Shown here: piece after piece, positions 12,027 through 25,062 of the stretch
How the letters are laid out: every line of letters begins with the position of its first letter
Position numbering within the stretch: position 1 is the first letter of the stretch
From: Pleodorina starrii
Lineage: Eukaryota; Chlorophyta; Chlorophyceae; Chlamydomonadales; Volvocaceae
DNA: 64,000 nucleotides
Direction: 5' to 3'
Assembly: GCA_030267565.1 (NCBI GenBank)
Contig: BRXU01000006.1
Coordinates: forward strand, 360,001 to 424,000
Notes under the pieces: generated by a model
What the model saw: only the letters and a program-made list of their open reading frames with translations
Database searches by the model: none
What the model was told of the DNA's origin: nothing
Made by a program: the position numbers and the translations under genes

Positions 12027-15000
12027 TGCCATCGCAACGACAGCAGCAACAGCAACAAATTGATGCGGCAGAGTACTACGGCCTTTACAAGACCGCGAGA
12101 ACTCTCGCGAGGTCCTACCAGGCCGTCGCTCACCAGAAGGATGACCAGGTCAAGGCCTTGACGCGGGAGATGGAGGAACTTAAACTCAAGTTGCAGCACA
12201 TGGAAGCGCAGCAGCAGTGGCTGACAGCTGGCTTCCACGGTAAGCAATATCTCTGATCGAGCGGGCCGATTACTTCGCCCCTGAAGAGTCACGGCGTGTT
12301 GTGAGACCTTCATGTATTGTGAGCTTTAGCCTTGGCAGTCCGGGGGCATTTTCGTAATGCTCAAGGCGCGGAACCTGGGTCATAACTGCCAGCTGTTCAA
12401 TAAGCTTATCCCTGAGGCGCGGCGAACATCCTCTGTTTTGAGGGCGCTGGCGCCGTCCTGTTCCCCCTCCGGCCTGCGGCCGCCGCCGTTGCCGCTTCCC
12501 TGGCCTGCCCGGTCGGCTCATTTACTCCCCCGCTTCCGCAATGGCCCCTCCCCTCATTCCTATGCAGACCCCTCCTCGTCCGCCCTGGCCCCGAGCCAGC
12601 CAGCCGCCCAATCGCTTCCCGCTCGGACATCAGCGCCTGCAGCCTGCCAGAGCCTCACCCGCAGTGCCGCGATCTTCATGCAGGCCGCCAACAACGCCAC
12701 CGCCCGACAGCCGCATTTACAGCAAAACAGCCGGGCCCTCGCCGCCGTCGCTGCCGCGTCTGGGCCCGCTGTCGGCGCCAACCCAATGCGCCAATCCGTA
12801 GACGTCAACCTGCTCATTTCCTCCCAAATGCGCAGTCTTCGCAACCTGCAACACGCGGAGCACCCACAGGCGCCCGCGCCGCCGCCGATGGCGATGCCGG
12901 CCTACCCCGAGGTGCCCATGCCGGCGCCGGTGCTGGCACCGGCGCCCAGCGCGGCGGCGGGCATGTTCTCGCGCTCCGCACGCTCCGCACGTGCCAGCGG
13001 CGAGGTCTGGAGCGCGCGCTTCAGTGAGCCTCCGCAGCCGCACTATCCCGCTAGCGGTATCACCGCGGAAGATGGCGCGGAGGACGGAGCCGACGTCGCC
13101 GACACATCCGGCAAGCCAGCGAAGAAGGCTGCCAAGGAGGGCAAAGGCACCATCACCAAGGCCTTCAAGAAGCTAATGTCCAAGAGCTGGCGCAGCAGCC
13201 GAGACGACCACCCCGCTCGCCAGGACGCCGCTTCCACTGCCGCTGCCGTCGCCAATGGCGGTGGTGCTGCCGCCGTGGCGGCAGCGATCAACGCCGATTT
13301 GTTCAGTGGCGCACCGTTCCAACACCAGCAGCATCATACCCAGTACCTGCGACGGCCCGGCGCAAGTGGCAGCGGCGGCGGCGCCGCATTTCCGGAGCTG
13401 GAGTATTACGATCCCGCGGCGCCGTCAGCGATGGCCGCATTCGAGGAGGGCTTAATGATGGACCCGCCGCCGCTGGCGCTGCCGCCTCCACCGCCAGTCG
13501 CGCCCAGGCCGTTTGAGCCACCGCCGCCGCTGGCGGCGCCGGCGCTGCCGGCGGGTCATGCCACACTGTCGGTGACGCTGCCGTCGTCGTACCTGCTTGG
13601 CGCGCCGTCGTCGAAGGACCAGCTGGCACTTGCTGCGCAGCGACAGGAAGCCGCTCGGCAGCAGCAGCTACTGCTGCTACAGCATCAACAACAGCAGGCT
13701 CAACAGCAGCTACTGCTCCTGCAGCAAAGCCAGCAGCAACAGTTGGCTCTGCAGCAGCAACAGCAGGCGGCGGCCGCTGCGGCTGCTACGATGCAGCTGC
13801 AGCAGCAGCAGAAGCAGGAGGCAGGCCAGAATGCGCCGGGGCAGGGTGCGCCCGTGCCGCCCGCACGCCGCGCGTTGCAGTACCAGGGCTCTGTTGGCCG
13901 CTCCGCGGCGCACAACCTCAACACCGCCGATATCGCCCTGCTCCGTCACGGACAAGGCGGCCAGGCCGGACAAGGGCTGCAGGGGCCGTCTGCCACTACC
14001 GCGGCCAACATCAACACCGCCAACATCAACACCGCCGGCGTCGATGCGGCCAGGCTCCGCCGCCTGCAGCAGCAGCAACAGCAGGCCGTTGCCGTTACAG
14101 CCGCTGGCGGCTTTGTGGCCGGCGCAGCGTCGCCTGCAAATGTCCCAGCAGGGAGGAACAAGGACGCTGCCGGTGCTGCCGCTGCGTCAAGCGAGGGTAG
14201 CGGCGCCTGGACTGCACTGAAGGGGCTGACCCAGATTGCGCATCGGCTCAAGAATGGCAAGCCCGGCGCTGCCCTCAGACGATCTCATGACGGCGTGCTT
14301 GGCGGCGCGGGCGCGGCGGCTCCACCAGCCGTCGTCGCCCCAGGACGCGGCGGCGGCGTCGTCAGCGGCCTCGTCAACTCGGGCGTTTCCGTGCACCAGT
14401 CCTGGAGCTCCGACGGCATGGCGGCGCACCATGCGGAGTCGACGGCGGCACCGCTTCCACAGCGCTCAAGCGCGCCCTCCGCCGCCGCCCGCGCTGCCGT
14501 CTCCGCGTCACTCTCCTCCCTCAACATTCGCGCCGCCGCTGCGCACCTGGGCGCTCTGCCGCCCCGGCCTACGGGCCGCGCCGCCGCCGGCTTTCTGCCG
14601 GCCCCGCATAGCGCCACTACTGCCAGCGGCGGCGCTGTTGCAGCGCATGTTCCTGAGCAGGAATACGCCGCGGCGGCAGCCCAGCCGCCGCCGGCTATGT
14701 CCTTCACCACATCCACGGGAGCCGTTCATTTCCCGCACCCGGTCCCCGCGGGGGCACATGCCGCTGTTGAGGTTGCCGCTGCTGCCGCCGCCTCGTCCGC
14801 TAACGCTGCTTCGGTGCGTCCTGAGGCCGCCTTCTCCGGCGCGCGGCCAGTGGCTGCGCCACAGCCCGAGGCGCCTGCGCCAGCCAAGGTGAACGCATGC
14901 GCAGCTGCCGCCGCTGCCCCAAGGCCCAAGGCTAAATCTGTCGCCGCCGACGCCGTCTCATCGTCGGCGGACCTTGAGTCAATTCTGTGCCGTCTCAAGA

Positions 15001-18000
15001 CCCCGAGCGTGCTCCTCACTGCCACCGCCGCAGCGCGGCTCGCCGCCACCGTCCAGTCGGAGCCGCCCCCACCGCCCCCTGGATCCTGCCGCACGACGCT
15101 CGACGACGTCGGCGCCGCCGCCGGCACCACCGCCGGCCACATGTCGATGCTGACGGCCGACGAGGCCGTGCAAACTGAGACTCCAGGCAAGCTCGCCGCA
15201 GCCGAGGAGGTGGACGCCTTGTACGATGAGCTCGATGAGGCATCGGCGATGCAGGCGACGCAGCCGGTGGCTGCCGCGGCATCGGGAGCGGGGGCGGCGA
15301 GCAGTGAGGACGACACCGTGCTGCGTCGTGACCTTCGGCGCAGCGTCGGCGTGGGTTGGCGGGCAAAGGCGCTGGGCTTCAAGAACGCTGCACCCAGCCC
15401 CGCCTTCCACGAGAAGACGCTCAGCCACGAGAAGGCCATGGCCCTGCCGCGGGTGAGGGGGTCCTGGTTAGTCACGTGATGAGGCCATGGTGGTTTTAGG
15501 GATAGGACTGTGCGGAGGGGCGAGGTACCCGGTTGCGATACACCCCACCCCTCTGGGCTTGCTGGGTTTGGGAGTGATGACAGGGTTGCCGCCTCAGGTT
15601 AGTCGGAGACGCAGAACAACCAAGAAACGCCCGCAGGCTGGGTTTGGAGGCGTCTTCGTCAGTCCAATCCTGTCGTTGTGTTGCTCGGATGGTGGTGGGC
15701 GATTTCCTTGAACGGTGAAGGACAGTGACCGTGGAAAGTGAATCTTTGCGTTTGAGGCCTTGATGCTTGTTGGGCGGGTGCGTGTGCCGGTAGCGGGGTC
15801 GGCGCCGGCCCTCAAAGCATCACAACCACGACACACCTTACAACAAGAGCCCCGCATTCATTTCTCGCAAATGCAACGTTCCTCCTTACTTGTTATCTCC
15901 CATATTATCGCATCCCGCAGACGTCCATCACCGCCGGCGCACCCCGCGAACACCCTACGCCGTCGCCTGGACAGTCGCAGTGCGTGGCGCTCGTGGAAGC
16001 AGCACTTGCCGCCACGCCCAACCGCACCTCCGCCTCGCGAGCCCAGTACCAAGCCATCGCTGCCTCCTACGATCCCACCGACGCCGCTGACGCTACGACT
16101 CCCTCGGCGCCGCCGCTCCAGCTGGTCTCCTCTCGCACTCCCACACGCTCCATCTCTGCCGTATCGGCGGCCGCCGCCTCCGCAGCGACGGCAGCTGCGG
16201 CGGCTGCCGTTGCGTTCTTGCCGATGGACAGCCCCCGCGGCGCAGCGCCGCCGTCGTCGCCCACCGCTGCCGCGGCGGCGGAGGAGGAAGACATCTACGG
16301 CACGCCGTTCCGCTCGCCGGAGCCGCACCACCACCACTACCAGCACGAGCACGCACAGCGGCAACAGCATGCCGAGGCGGCGGCGCTATGGCGCTCCAGC
16401 AGCCCGCGCGTGCGCGCCAGTGCTCGCGCGGTGGCGCACGACGGCATCCGGTCTCCATCGCCGATTAAGGTATGGTACTCGGACGCGGCGCGTGTCCGCC
16501 CGCACCGGTTCTTAGCAGTTATGATTGCCTTCAAAAATCCTGGTAACCAGGGCTGAGGTTGGTCGTGGGGGTTTTCTGCGGGTGGGCTTTCCATCACGGA
16601 CCCGAAATGGATCCCAAGGGACTGCCTTTCTACGCCGCTCGCCTCGGCCAAGGCAGCTTTAAGCCCGGCATGGCATTTAGCTTCACAGACTGGCGTGGCA
16701 TGGCACACCCTGCAGCTCACACTCGGTAGAGTGTCATACTGTGCCGTGCCCGTGTGCCGTCCGCGTGACGATCGGTCCGCTTATCGACCCGTCCATCCAT
16801 TTCCGCATCGCGACCATGTCCACGTCACCACCACCGTGCAGTGACTCCTTGGCCCGCGCGGGGCTCCTCATGCGGGCGCGACTGCTGCTACCGCTACTGC
16901 TACTACCGCCCCCGGCACCACGGGCGCGCCCAACGCCTGCCGCTGCCCCACCGCCGCCAACCCTGATCATGGGATGCAGAATGAGCGATGGGCGGCGCCG
17001 CTGGCGGCCGGTGGCGGCAGACGAGGCGGCAGCGCACGCGGGGCGGCGGCGGCAGCAGCACTGAAGGCCGCCGATGAGGAGCCAAGCGCGGGCGTGGGCG
17101 TCTCCGCCATCGCGATAGTGACCACAACCGCCTCTGGAATTGCTGCCAAGGGCAAGGCTGCCAAGGGCGTCAAGAAGATGACGGCGGCGAGCGGCAGCCG
17201 CAACAAGAGCAACAATATCGACAACAAGACTAATAGCAACGAGCCATCGATCAAGACAACCAAGGCGACGGCCGCGTCCAGCCCGCTGGCGAAAAGGACG
17301 ACCGGCACGGCAACGGCGCACGGTGTCGCTATGGCGACGCTGACGGCGACCATGATCACCACTGGCCATGTGCCCTCTACCGATGTCGACGGCTGTCCCC
17401 ATGACGGCGCTGACGACGTAGCGGCGCTTTGGCTGGCGGCGGCGCCTGTCTCCACAACAAGTGGTGGAGGCAGCGCCGGGGCCGCCACGAGTCGTGGCGG
17501 CAGCAGCGGCGCCGCCGGCAAGGCGCACCATGGCCGCTACGCCGCTGCGGCGGCGGAGGGCGATAGCTCCAGCGCGCCCAGCACCAGCCGCAGCGGCGCC
17601 TGGTCGGCGGAGGCGTCGCCGAAACGGCCGCATTCCCACCAGCGCAACTCCGATGGTGGCGCCGTCACCACCGCCGCGGCGGGGCGCCTCGACAGCGGCG
17701 CGGCACTGGCGCTCGCGGCTGCGAAGCTGGCCGCCGTGCGCAGCGGCAGGGCTGGCAGCGGTGGTGGCGGCGGCAGCGGCGGCCTGTCTGCGGAGGGATC
17801 TGCGGCAGACCTCGGCAGTAGCCGACCCGGACGTGAAGCCTCGATCACCCGCGCCGCTAGCCTGCTGCCAACCGCCGCCGACGTGGCCCTCTCCGATTTC
17901 CCCAGCGCTCATTCCAACCCCCTCGCGTCGGCGAGGCTGCTAGACGCCGGATTGGCCACCGCTGCCGCTGCAAGCGGCGGCGGCGTGCACTCTGGTGGCG

Positions 18001-21000
18001 CCACGCCCGCTTCTACCTCCGCGCACCCGTCGTTGACGCTGGCACCGTCGCCTTCGCCGCCCGTGAGCGCCAGTGACAGCTCCGTGGGAAGCTGGGATCC
18101 CAACCAATGCAACCGCCGCGGCGGCGGTGCCACGGGACGCGTGGCAGCAGCGGCGGCTGCAGCTGCCGCAGCGGCGGCGGCGGCGGCATCGTCGGCGCCT
18201 TCGGCCTGGCAGACAGGCCCCAGCGGCGGTGCTAGTCCGTTGGATGCCGTGGTGGTGGCGGCGGTGCCGGCGGCACCTCCGCCGCATCTGGCCGGCAGCG
18301 GCGTCACTGCCACCTCCGCCGCACTGCGGCTCCATCAGAACCTGTTGGAGGCGACCAACGCGGCCGTGGAGCCGCTGGCGGCACGCAAGCGCGGCGCCGT
18401 GCGGCGTCGCTCCCTGGCGGCTGGGCTGGATGCGGCTGGTCCCCGCGTGGGGGGAGCGACAGCGGTTGCTGGCGCCGCCTCGGCGGCAGTTGAAGGCCCG
18501 CTCCTTGCGCCGCGCAACAACGGACACCGGCTCTGGAGGTCGCAGGGCGGCGGCGACGAGGCCGTCGTCGGTTTCAATGCAGTGGTGGCGGTGGATGATG
18601 AGCTGTCGGCGCGGACCGCCATGTCGACGACCACTGGGACAGCGCTGACGGCCGTCACGAGTGCAACGGCTAGCGCTGCCACAGCTGACGGCGATGCGCG
18701 CGGCCTTGGTGTCTGCAGCCCGCCAGCGCCCACGCGGCCCCTGGCCACACTGCAGCGCTCTGAGGCGGTCAGCCGGCGCCAGCAGGAGCAGCTGTCGGGC
18801 GTGGCGGCGCTTGCGGCGCGGGCAAAGACTGGCGCCGCAGCTGCCAAGGCGCAGGCCGACCGAGACGCGCCCCGCGATGAGAGGCAGCCGAAGCAGCAGC
18901 GTGAGAGTTTGGAGGCCGCTGTTACCGAGTGCCAGGCTCACTACGCCGCGTCCGTCATCCAGTCGAGCTGGCGCCAGCTGCGGGCGGCACGCGCCGCGGC
19001 TGCGGCTGCGGAGGAGCAGCTGCAGCTCTGGGAAAGGCAGTTGCTGCAGCGGAAGCAGCACCACTCTGCGGCAGTAATCCAGCGGGCTTGGAGGGCGCGC
19101 GTGGCCGCCCGGGCGGCCAAAGCCGCAGCGGCGGCGCGGCGCGAGGAGATGCGGCGGCGGAAGCAGCAGCAGGCGGCGGCGGCGTGCATCCAAAGGGAAT
19201 GGCGGGCATACAGGCAAGTTCTTCGTTTTTGCTTCCTGAGCGCGACATGATGTGTACCCCTTTCCCCTACAGCGCACATGACACAAAATGTGTAGCACAA
19301 TGCCGTTAGTGCCATTCTGGGACTCAGGACCTCTACAATAGACGGTCCTCTACTCCACTTGAGCATGTCCCGTCACAGTATCTTCAAAATGTAATGTTTC
19401 TCAAAACGAAGTCCCGCCCTTCTTTTCCTTCCGCCGCCCCCAGGCTGCGCGCCGCTACGGCCGCGACTGCCGCAGCCGTCGCGCGCCTCGCCGCCTATGA
19501 CGACGTCCCCGCCACCACAACAGCCCCTTCCACGCCCAAGGCAGCCGTCGCGGACGGCATAACCAACTCCTCCCAGCTCGGCACGCCCGTCCTCGTGCTC
19601 CACCCGCTCTCGCAGCAGCAGCCCGTTTGCGTGCGTCTGCCGTCGGCGCGCATGTGCAACAGCGGCCTGCAGCTCAAGCGCCGGCTCTTCCTGCCGGTGA
19701 CGTCCTCCCTGGACGGCGGGCTGGGCTCGAGCGGCCTGCTGGACGCGGCCGAGAGGCTTCGGCTGCTGCGCGGCAGCATGACGAGCCAGAGCGATGGCGG
19801 CTGGTCAGGCGGGGCGTCGGTTTCGGGGCTGGACCCGGTGGAGGCGGCGGAGGCGGAGGCGATGCGCGTCAGCATCGGGGGGCGGAGCAGCAGCGCCGGA
19901 GGCGCCTCGCCCTCGATGTGAGTACGTGAGCTGTTGTGTTGCCTATGTACGTTGTGTGCATGTGCTTGTCCGTATGTTGTATGTTGTCGTTACGGTGTGG
20001 TGTAGAGCGACCGGGTGCGAATATGTATCGAAGTATGCTCTGTCAGGGCTGGGCGGTTGGGAAGGATGCGTATGGCGCGATGTATATTTTGCTTTTTGAT
20101 CTGACAAGTCGCAAGATGTTTTTGTTTAGCTGCGGGCCGGTTACCTGGTTCGTGATGCGTCGACCGAGAGAGGAATGACCGGGGTTAGGCCTCGCGACTG
20201 CGGTTCCCTGTGCGGAGCCAGCACCACTGTGCCCATTAGCTCAGCTTGGCTCACTCAACCAGGAGCCCTGCCCCCGCTCTGCCTGCTACTCGCCCCCGAC
20301 AGATACCCGCCCATGCCGCAACCGACCTTCATCCTGCCGGACGGCGCCGACGATGACATCTTCGACATCCGTCTCTCCGGCTCGTTCGCTTCCGCCGCCG
20401 CCGCCGCTGCTCCTGCTGCGGCTTCTCCGGCCGCCGCGTCAGTCCCTGCGCCTCTCCCCGCTGCTGCTGTCGACCCAGTCGTGCCGCCGCTGCTGCCGCC
20501 GCCAGTGCAGTCCGCACCAACCCCACCCCCTCAGCCGCAGCCGCGCGCCAGCCTCGACCTGCTGAACCTGAACCCTGTGGCGACGGTGACGGTATCGCCG
20601 ACCCTCCCTGGCGATATGGAGGTCTCCGCCACGCAGTCCTGGCCCGCAGGCCTGACCGTTCGCTGCCCCTCCCCGCCGCCGTCTTCCGCCGCCGAGGCCT
20701 CACCGTACACCGATGCCTCCAGCGCTGGTTTCCCGCAGCCTGACAGTGCCACCTCCCCCGCGCCGCCAAATCCATTGGGAAGCCCCATGTTCTTCTGCGG
20801 CAACGTGGTCTCCCGCGCCGTCGAGGATTCCGACCTCATCCGCGGCCGCGTCGGCACGCGCGTCGGCAACAGTCACAGCGTTACCACAGGCGGCGGCGGC
20901 CTCCGGTCCACGGGTCACTACGGCGCCGGCGCGGAGCGCCGGCGTTCCGCCAGCGGCGGCGGCAGCGGCGTGAGCCTCATTAGCGCCAGCTGGGACAGTG

Positions 21001-24000
21001 GCCGGATGCTGCCCGTGGGGCGTGGGATGATTACGCCGTCTTTGGACGCCAGCAACGCCGTGCGGCGCAGCGACGGGGGTGGCGGCTTCGTGGAGAACCT
21101 GCGGGCGATGCGGACCGATGTGGCGCTGCTGGCGCAGCTGGCGGGCGCGGCCATGGACAGCTGCCTGGCGTCGTCCGAGCTTAAGCTGCAGTCGACGCCG
21201 TCGCCAGCGCCGCTGCCGCCGCTGTCGGGCCAGCAGCCGCCAAGGCCGGTTGCAGCGGCTGCCCTCGGCACGCAGTTGCCACCGCCGCCGCCCCCGGCCC
21301 TCGAGACCAAGGAGCGTCCCATGGCCACCGCTCATGAGAGCCCTGCCGCCGCTGCTGCTGCTGCTAGTGCGAATGAGATGACGCCGGCGGCAGCGGTGGT
21401 GGTGGGCAAGGGCGCAATCACCGACCTGATCGGCTTGGCGGCCTGCAGCCTGACGGACAGCTTCTGCAGGATCGGCACTGACGAGGAGGAGGAGGAGCTT
21501 CCCCGGAAAGATATTGATATTGGCGTGGCCGACTACGACGGCGACGCGGTGGTTGTGGTCAAGTCGACTGTGACCCATGGGTCGCAGGCGGCGACGGCTG
21601 CGGCCTTCCAGCACCACTCATCGTACGGCGGCATTCACAATGGCGACGATGACGACAACGTGCTGAGTGCGATGCTGGAGGACGGTCCCCCCACGTCGTC
21701 CCGCTGCTTCACCGCCACGCCGCCCACCGCGCGCCTGCTCAGCTGCGGCTCCAGCAGCGACGAGGACGATGGGTTCTGCGATGGGGAGGAGGTGCAGCAG
21801 GTGATCCCGGATGGGGAGCAGGCCGGCGGGGTGCCACGGATGCGGATGCGACTTGCCGTGGGCGACGAGGACAGCGACGACGCATCGTCGGATGGCTCCA
21901 TTGCAAACACTGCTGACCGGCGGGAGGATAACGCGACTGACGGCGCCGACGGGGTGAGCAGCCGCGTCAAGGTCGGCGGCGAGGAGGAGGAGAAGGTCGA
22001 TGTAACCGAGCTGGACAACGGTGACAGCGGCAGTGACGATGACGACGAAAGCCTGAGTGTGCTGCAGCAGCCGCTGTCCGCGCGCACACCGCCGCACGCC
22101 GGCGTTCGCCTCACCATCGCTGTCGCCACCCCAACCACCATCGCCACCACCATGAGCAGCAGCAGCAGCGGTGCCGACGACGCAGATTCCGTAGACAGCA
22201 AGGGCGGCAATGGCCGGGGCGGCCGGGGCCGCGGCGGCGCATCGAAGCCGCTCGCTAGCCCGGTACGCTGGCATACCTCTGAGCTGTGGGAAATGTCCCA
22301 CCTAAACCCACTGACGCCGACGCCGGTCGTGACGCCCGTCGACGGCGCTGCCGCCACCGCGACCGCACTCGCCCTCGGCCGCCGATCCTGGCCCTGCCCC
22401 CGCCCCACGCCAGTTGGCAGCGGCGTCGGTGCCGCCGCCACCGTCAGCCCAACCGCTGCCGCCGCTGGCGGCGACACGGCCACTACAACCTCTGTACGGC
22501 CTTGGTCGTCCATCCGCAACGCCGCCGCTGCCCTGTCGGGTGCCGCCACGGGCGCCGCCGGCGTCGCCGTCGTCAGCGGCTCGGCGGAACTGACCGGTAG
22601 TGCCGACTTTTCTGACGCAGCCACGGAGGAAGACATTGGCAGCGTGCAGGGGCAGCGCGTCCCCACCGCCTCCGGCGGCGGCCGTCTCACTGTGTCCGTC
22701 GAGCCGTCTGACGGCGGAAGCTCCCCTGGCGAGCCCGCCGCCTGCAGCTCACCGTCCGGCGTGGGAACGGTGCCGGCCCGCAGCCCCGTCCGCTGGCATA
22801 CCTCCCAGCTTTGGGAGCTTGTGAATCAGCCAGGGGGCGGCGGCACGCCCCCGCCGACGATTACACCGCGCGACGGCCCAGTTGGCGTTGACAAGGTGAG
22901 CCGCCGCTCCTGGTCTGGGCCCGTGTCGTCCGGCGGCGCCGCCAAGCCTCCTCCCTCGCCGTCGCCGGCCGCGTCGCCAGCTCCTGCGGCGGGAGCGGGC
23001 CTCGCCGCCGTCAGTGCGTCGGCGGCGGCAACCCCGGTGGGCGCGGATTCACCCACTCTGCCGATCTTTGGCGGCTTCAGTGTCGGAGCAGCTGGGTCGG
23101 CCAAGGGGTCGGGCTCGCCGTCGTTTGGCTACCTGGCCCGCCGTCAGGTGCGTTGCGTGGTCGGCATAACCGGTTTGACTGCGACGTTTTTGGGCATGTG
23201 CGAGGCATGGGCGGCGTCTTGCAAAACGGCGGCGTCGGGTTCCTTTTCGCCATCTGCTGCATTTCAGCATCGTGGGTTGTGCGTCCTGCAGCGGTCCATG
23301 CACGCCTGCCCTGCCCTGTCCTCCTGTATGATTGCCTATACGTGCCAGCGACCGCGACACGGCCTTCCGGCATGCTGGAGTAGTCACCCGAATCACCAAA
23401 CACCCCACCTGCTCCTCTTCCCTCGAACCCGCGCATCACACTCCACAGCCGAGCTCGTCGAATCGCATTGATGACGCCCCCGCCTGTACCCCACCACCTC
23501 CGACGCCAACGGCGCCTCCGCCGCCGCCGACGCCAACCGCGCCTGCTGATGCCGCCGCTGCTGATGCTGCTGCTGCTGCAGCTCGCGTAACGGCGCCACA
23601 GCTGCAGCAGCCGGCGTCACAGCCCTCGTCCGAGCAGAAGCTGGCTCAGCCGAGCCTGTACGTCTTCTCCGGTGCGACGGTGGGGGCGCTGCGCCTGGGA
23701 AGCGCCGATTCGCGACCCAAGGTGCCCAGCCCCAGCCCCTCGGAGCTCTCAGAGGCTGCCCTGGCCCTGGCGGCGAAGACGGCGGCACAGAGCAGTGGCG
23801 GAGGCAGCACACCCACCTCTGCCGCGAAACCAGCTGCTGCTGCTACCGCCGCCGTTCGCGTCTCAGCTACCACTGCCGCCACTGGCGATGCGCTTCCCAA
23901 GCCAACTCCCCAAGCCACTGCCGCCTCCGCTGCGCCAACCCAGCAGCCGAAATTGCAGTCGCAGCCGCAACCGGCCGCATGCCAGTCGACCAAACACACG

Positions 24001-25062
24001 CCGAAGCCACAGCAGGCCAAGTCACAGCGGACGACGACAACGCCGGCGAGCAGCGGCAAGACCAGCCCTGCGGCCTTCTCCGCCGGCCCGAAGACCACCA
24101 CTTCTACCACCAGCGGACGTGCGTCTGCAGGCAAGGGCGTCGCCCGTTCCGACTCGCACCGCCGCTCCGCCCTCACGCAGGCCGCCACGGCGGCAGCAGC
24201 GACGGCGCCAGCGGCCGCGGCCGCCACGTCCTCCTCTCCTCTGTCCGAGTCGCGACACCCGCCCACCCTGAGCTCCGCCTCCAACACCAGCAGCGACAAC
24301 AGCGCCGCCACTAACGCCAGCAGCGCGCAGTTTGCGTCGTACGACAGCGGTACGACAATCGCCTACATCATCCCCAAGGCCTCCCTCGGCAAGGCGGCGC
24401 CCGGCGCGGACAAGGGTGCATCGGCGGTGGTGGGTGTGGTCTACCCCACGGCCGTCGGCGGCCCGGCGGTGGCGCCCGCAGCTGGTACCGCGGGCGGCAC
24501 CGGCCGGCGCTGCACCAGCAGCCCCAGCATAACCGGGACCCGCATCAGCACGCCGCTGGCTGACGCCGACAGTGACGCCTCGCCACGGCTGGGCCTGCCG
24601 CCGACAAGCTCCGTAGCGCGGCGACTGTCCGTCGGCTCCGGGTCCGAGCCGGCCGGTGACGCCCCTTCCCTTACCCCCTGCAGCATTGGCGTGGCGGCAC
24701 GGCAGCTGCCGTATACTCTGCGGGTGCACAACAACCCCCACTACCTTGACAGCAGCGGCAAGGCCCAGCCGGGATCAGCGGCGGCGGCGGTCGGCGGCGG
24801 TTGGATTGCCTCCCTGACGTCTTCCTCTGAGGACGTTCATGTCGACGGGGTTTCCGGCGGCGGGCCAGTGGTGATGACGGGCGGCGTCAAGGTTCGTGGC
24901 ATTCGGTCGGCAGCGGCGGGCACGGGTGGTGGCTCCGGTGCAGCGCACCCGCCGAGCCGCCTGTGCCACAGCACCCGGCGGCAGCAGGCTGACGAGGAGG
25001 CATTTTGCTTGTATGGCGGTTTGGCGCTGTCGTACGACAGCGGCGAGGAGAGCGACTTTTGA
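12027..25062 (+). CDS. Giant low-complexity IQ-motif protein of unknown family (5' end unresolved)
   Basis: Seven exons join in matching phase: 12027-12239, 12568-15452, 15921-16469, 16980-19213, 19444-19917, 20303-23147 and 23449-25062. They give at least 3,604 residues, with start codon and first exon(s) missing upstream. The first exon is a charged coiled coil (KALTREMEELKLKLQHMEAQ). Most of the rest is Ala, Ser, Gly, Pro and Gln runs. Three IQ-like calmodulin-binding motifs lie at 18950-19213 (SVIQSSWRQLR, AVIQRAWRARV, ACIQREWRAYR). A module with SPVRWHTS-x-LWE occurs twice, near 22257 and 22782. Acidic Ser/Asp clusters lie around 21480-22060 and the protein ends EESDF. The intron at 19214 uses a GC donor. 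Exon start 16980 is the weakest junction. Calmodulin binding and a scaffold role are inferences; I do not recognise the family. It could be two adjacent genes if a junction is wrong. Confidence 0.7.

Noticed and set aside
13043..15475. Long minus-strand open frames opposite the giant gene (for example 14726-15475)
   Set aside because: They are Ala/Arg/Gly-rich mirror images of GC-rich codons on the plus strand, with no domain or splice logic of their own.
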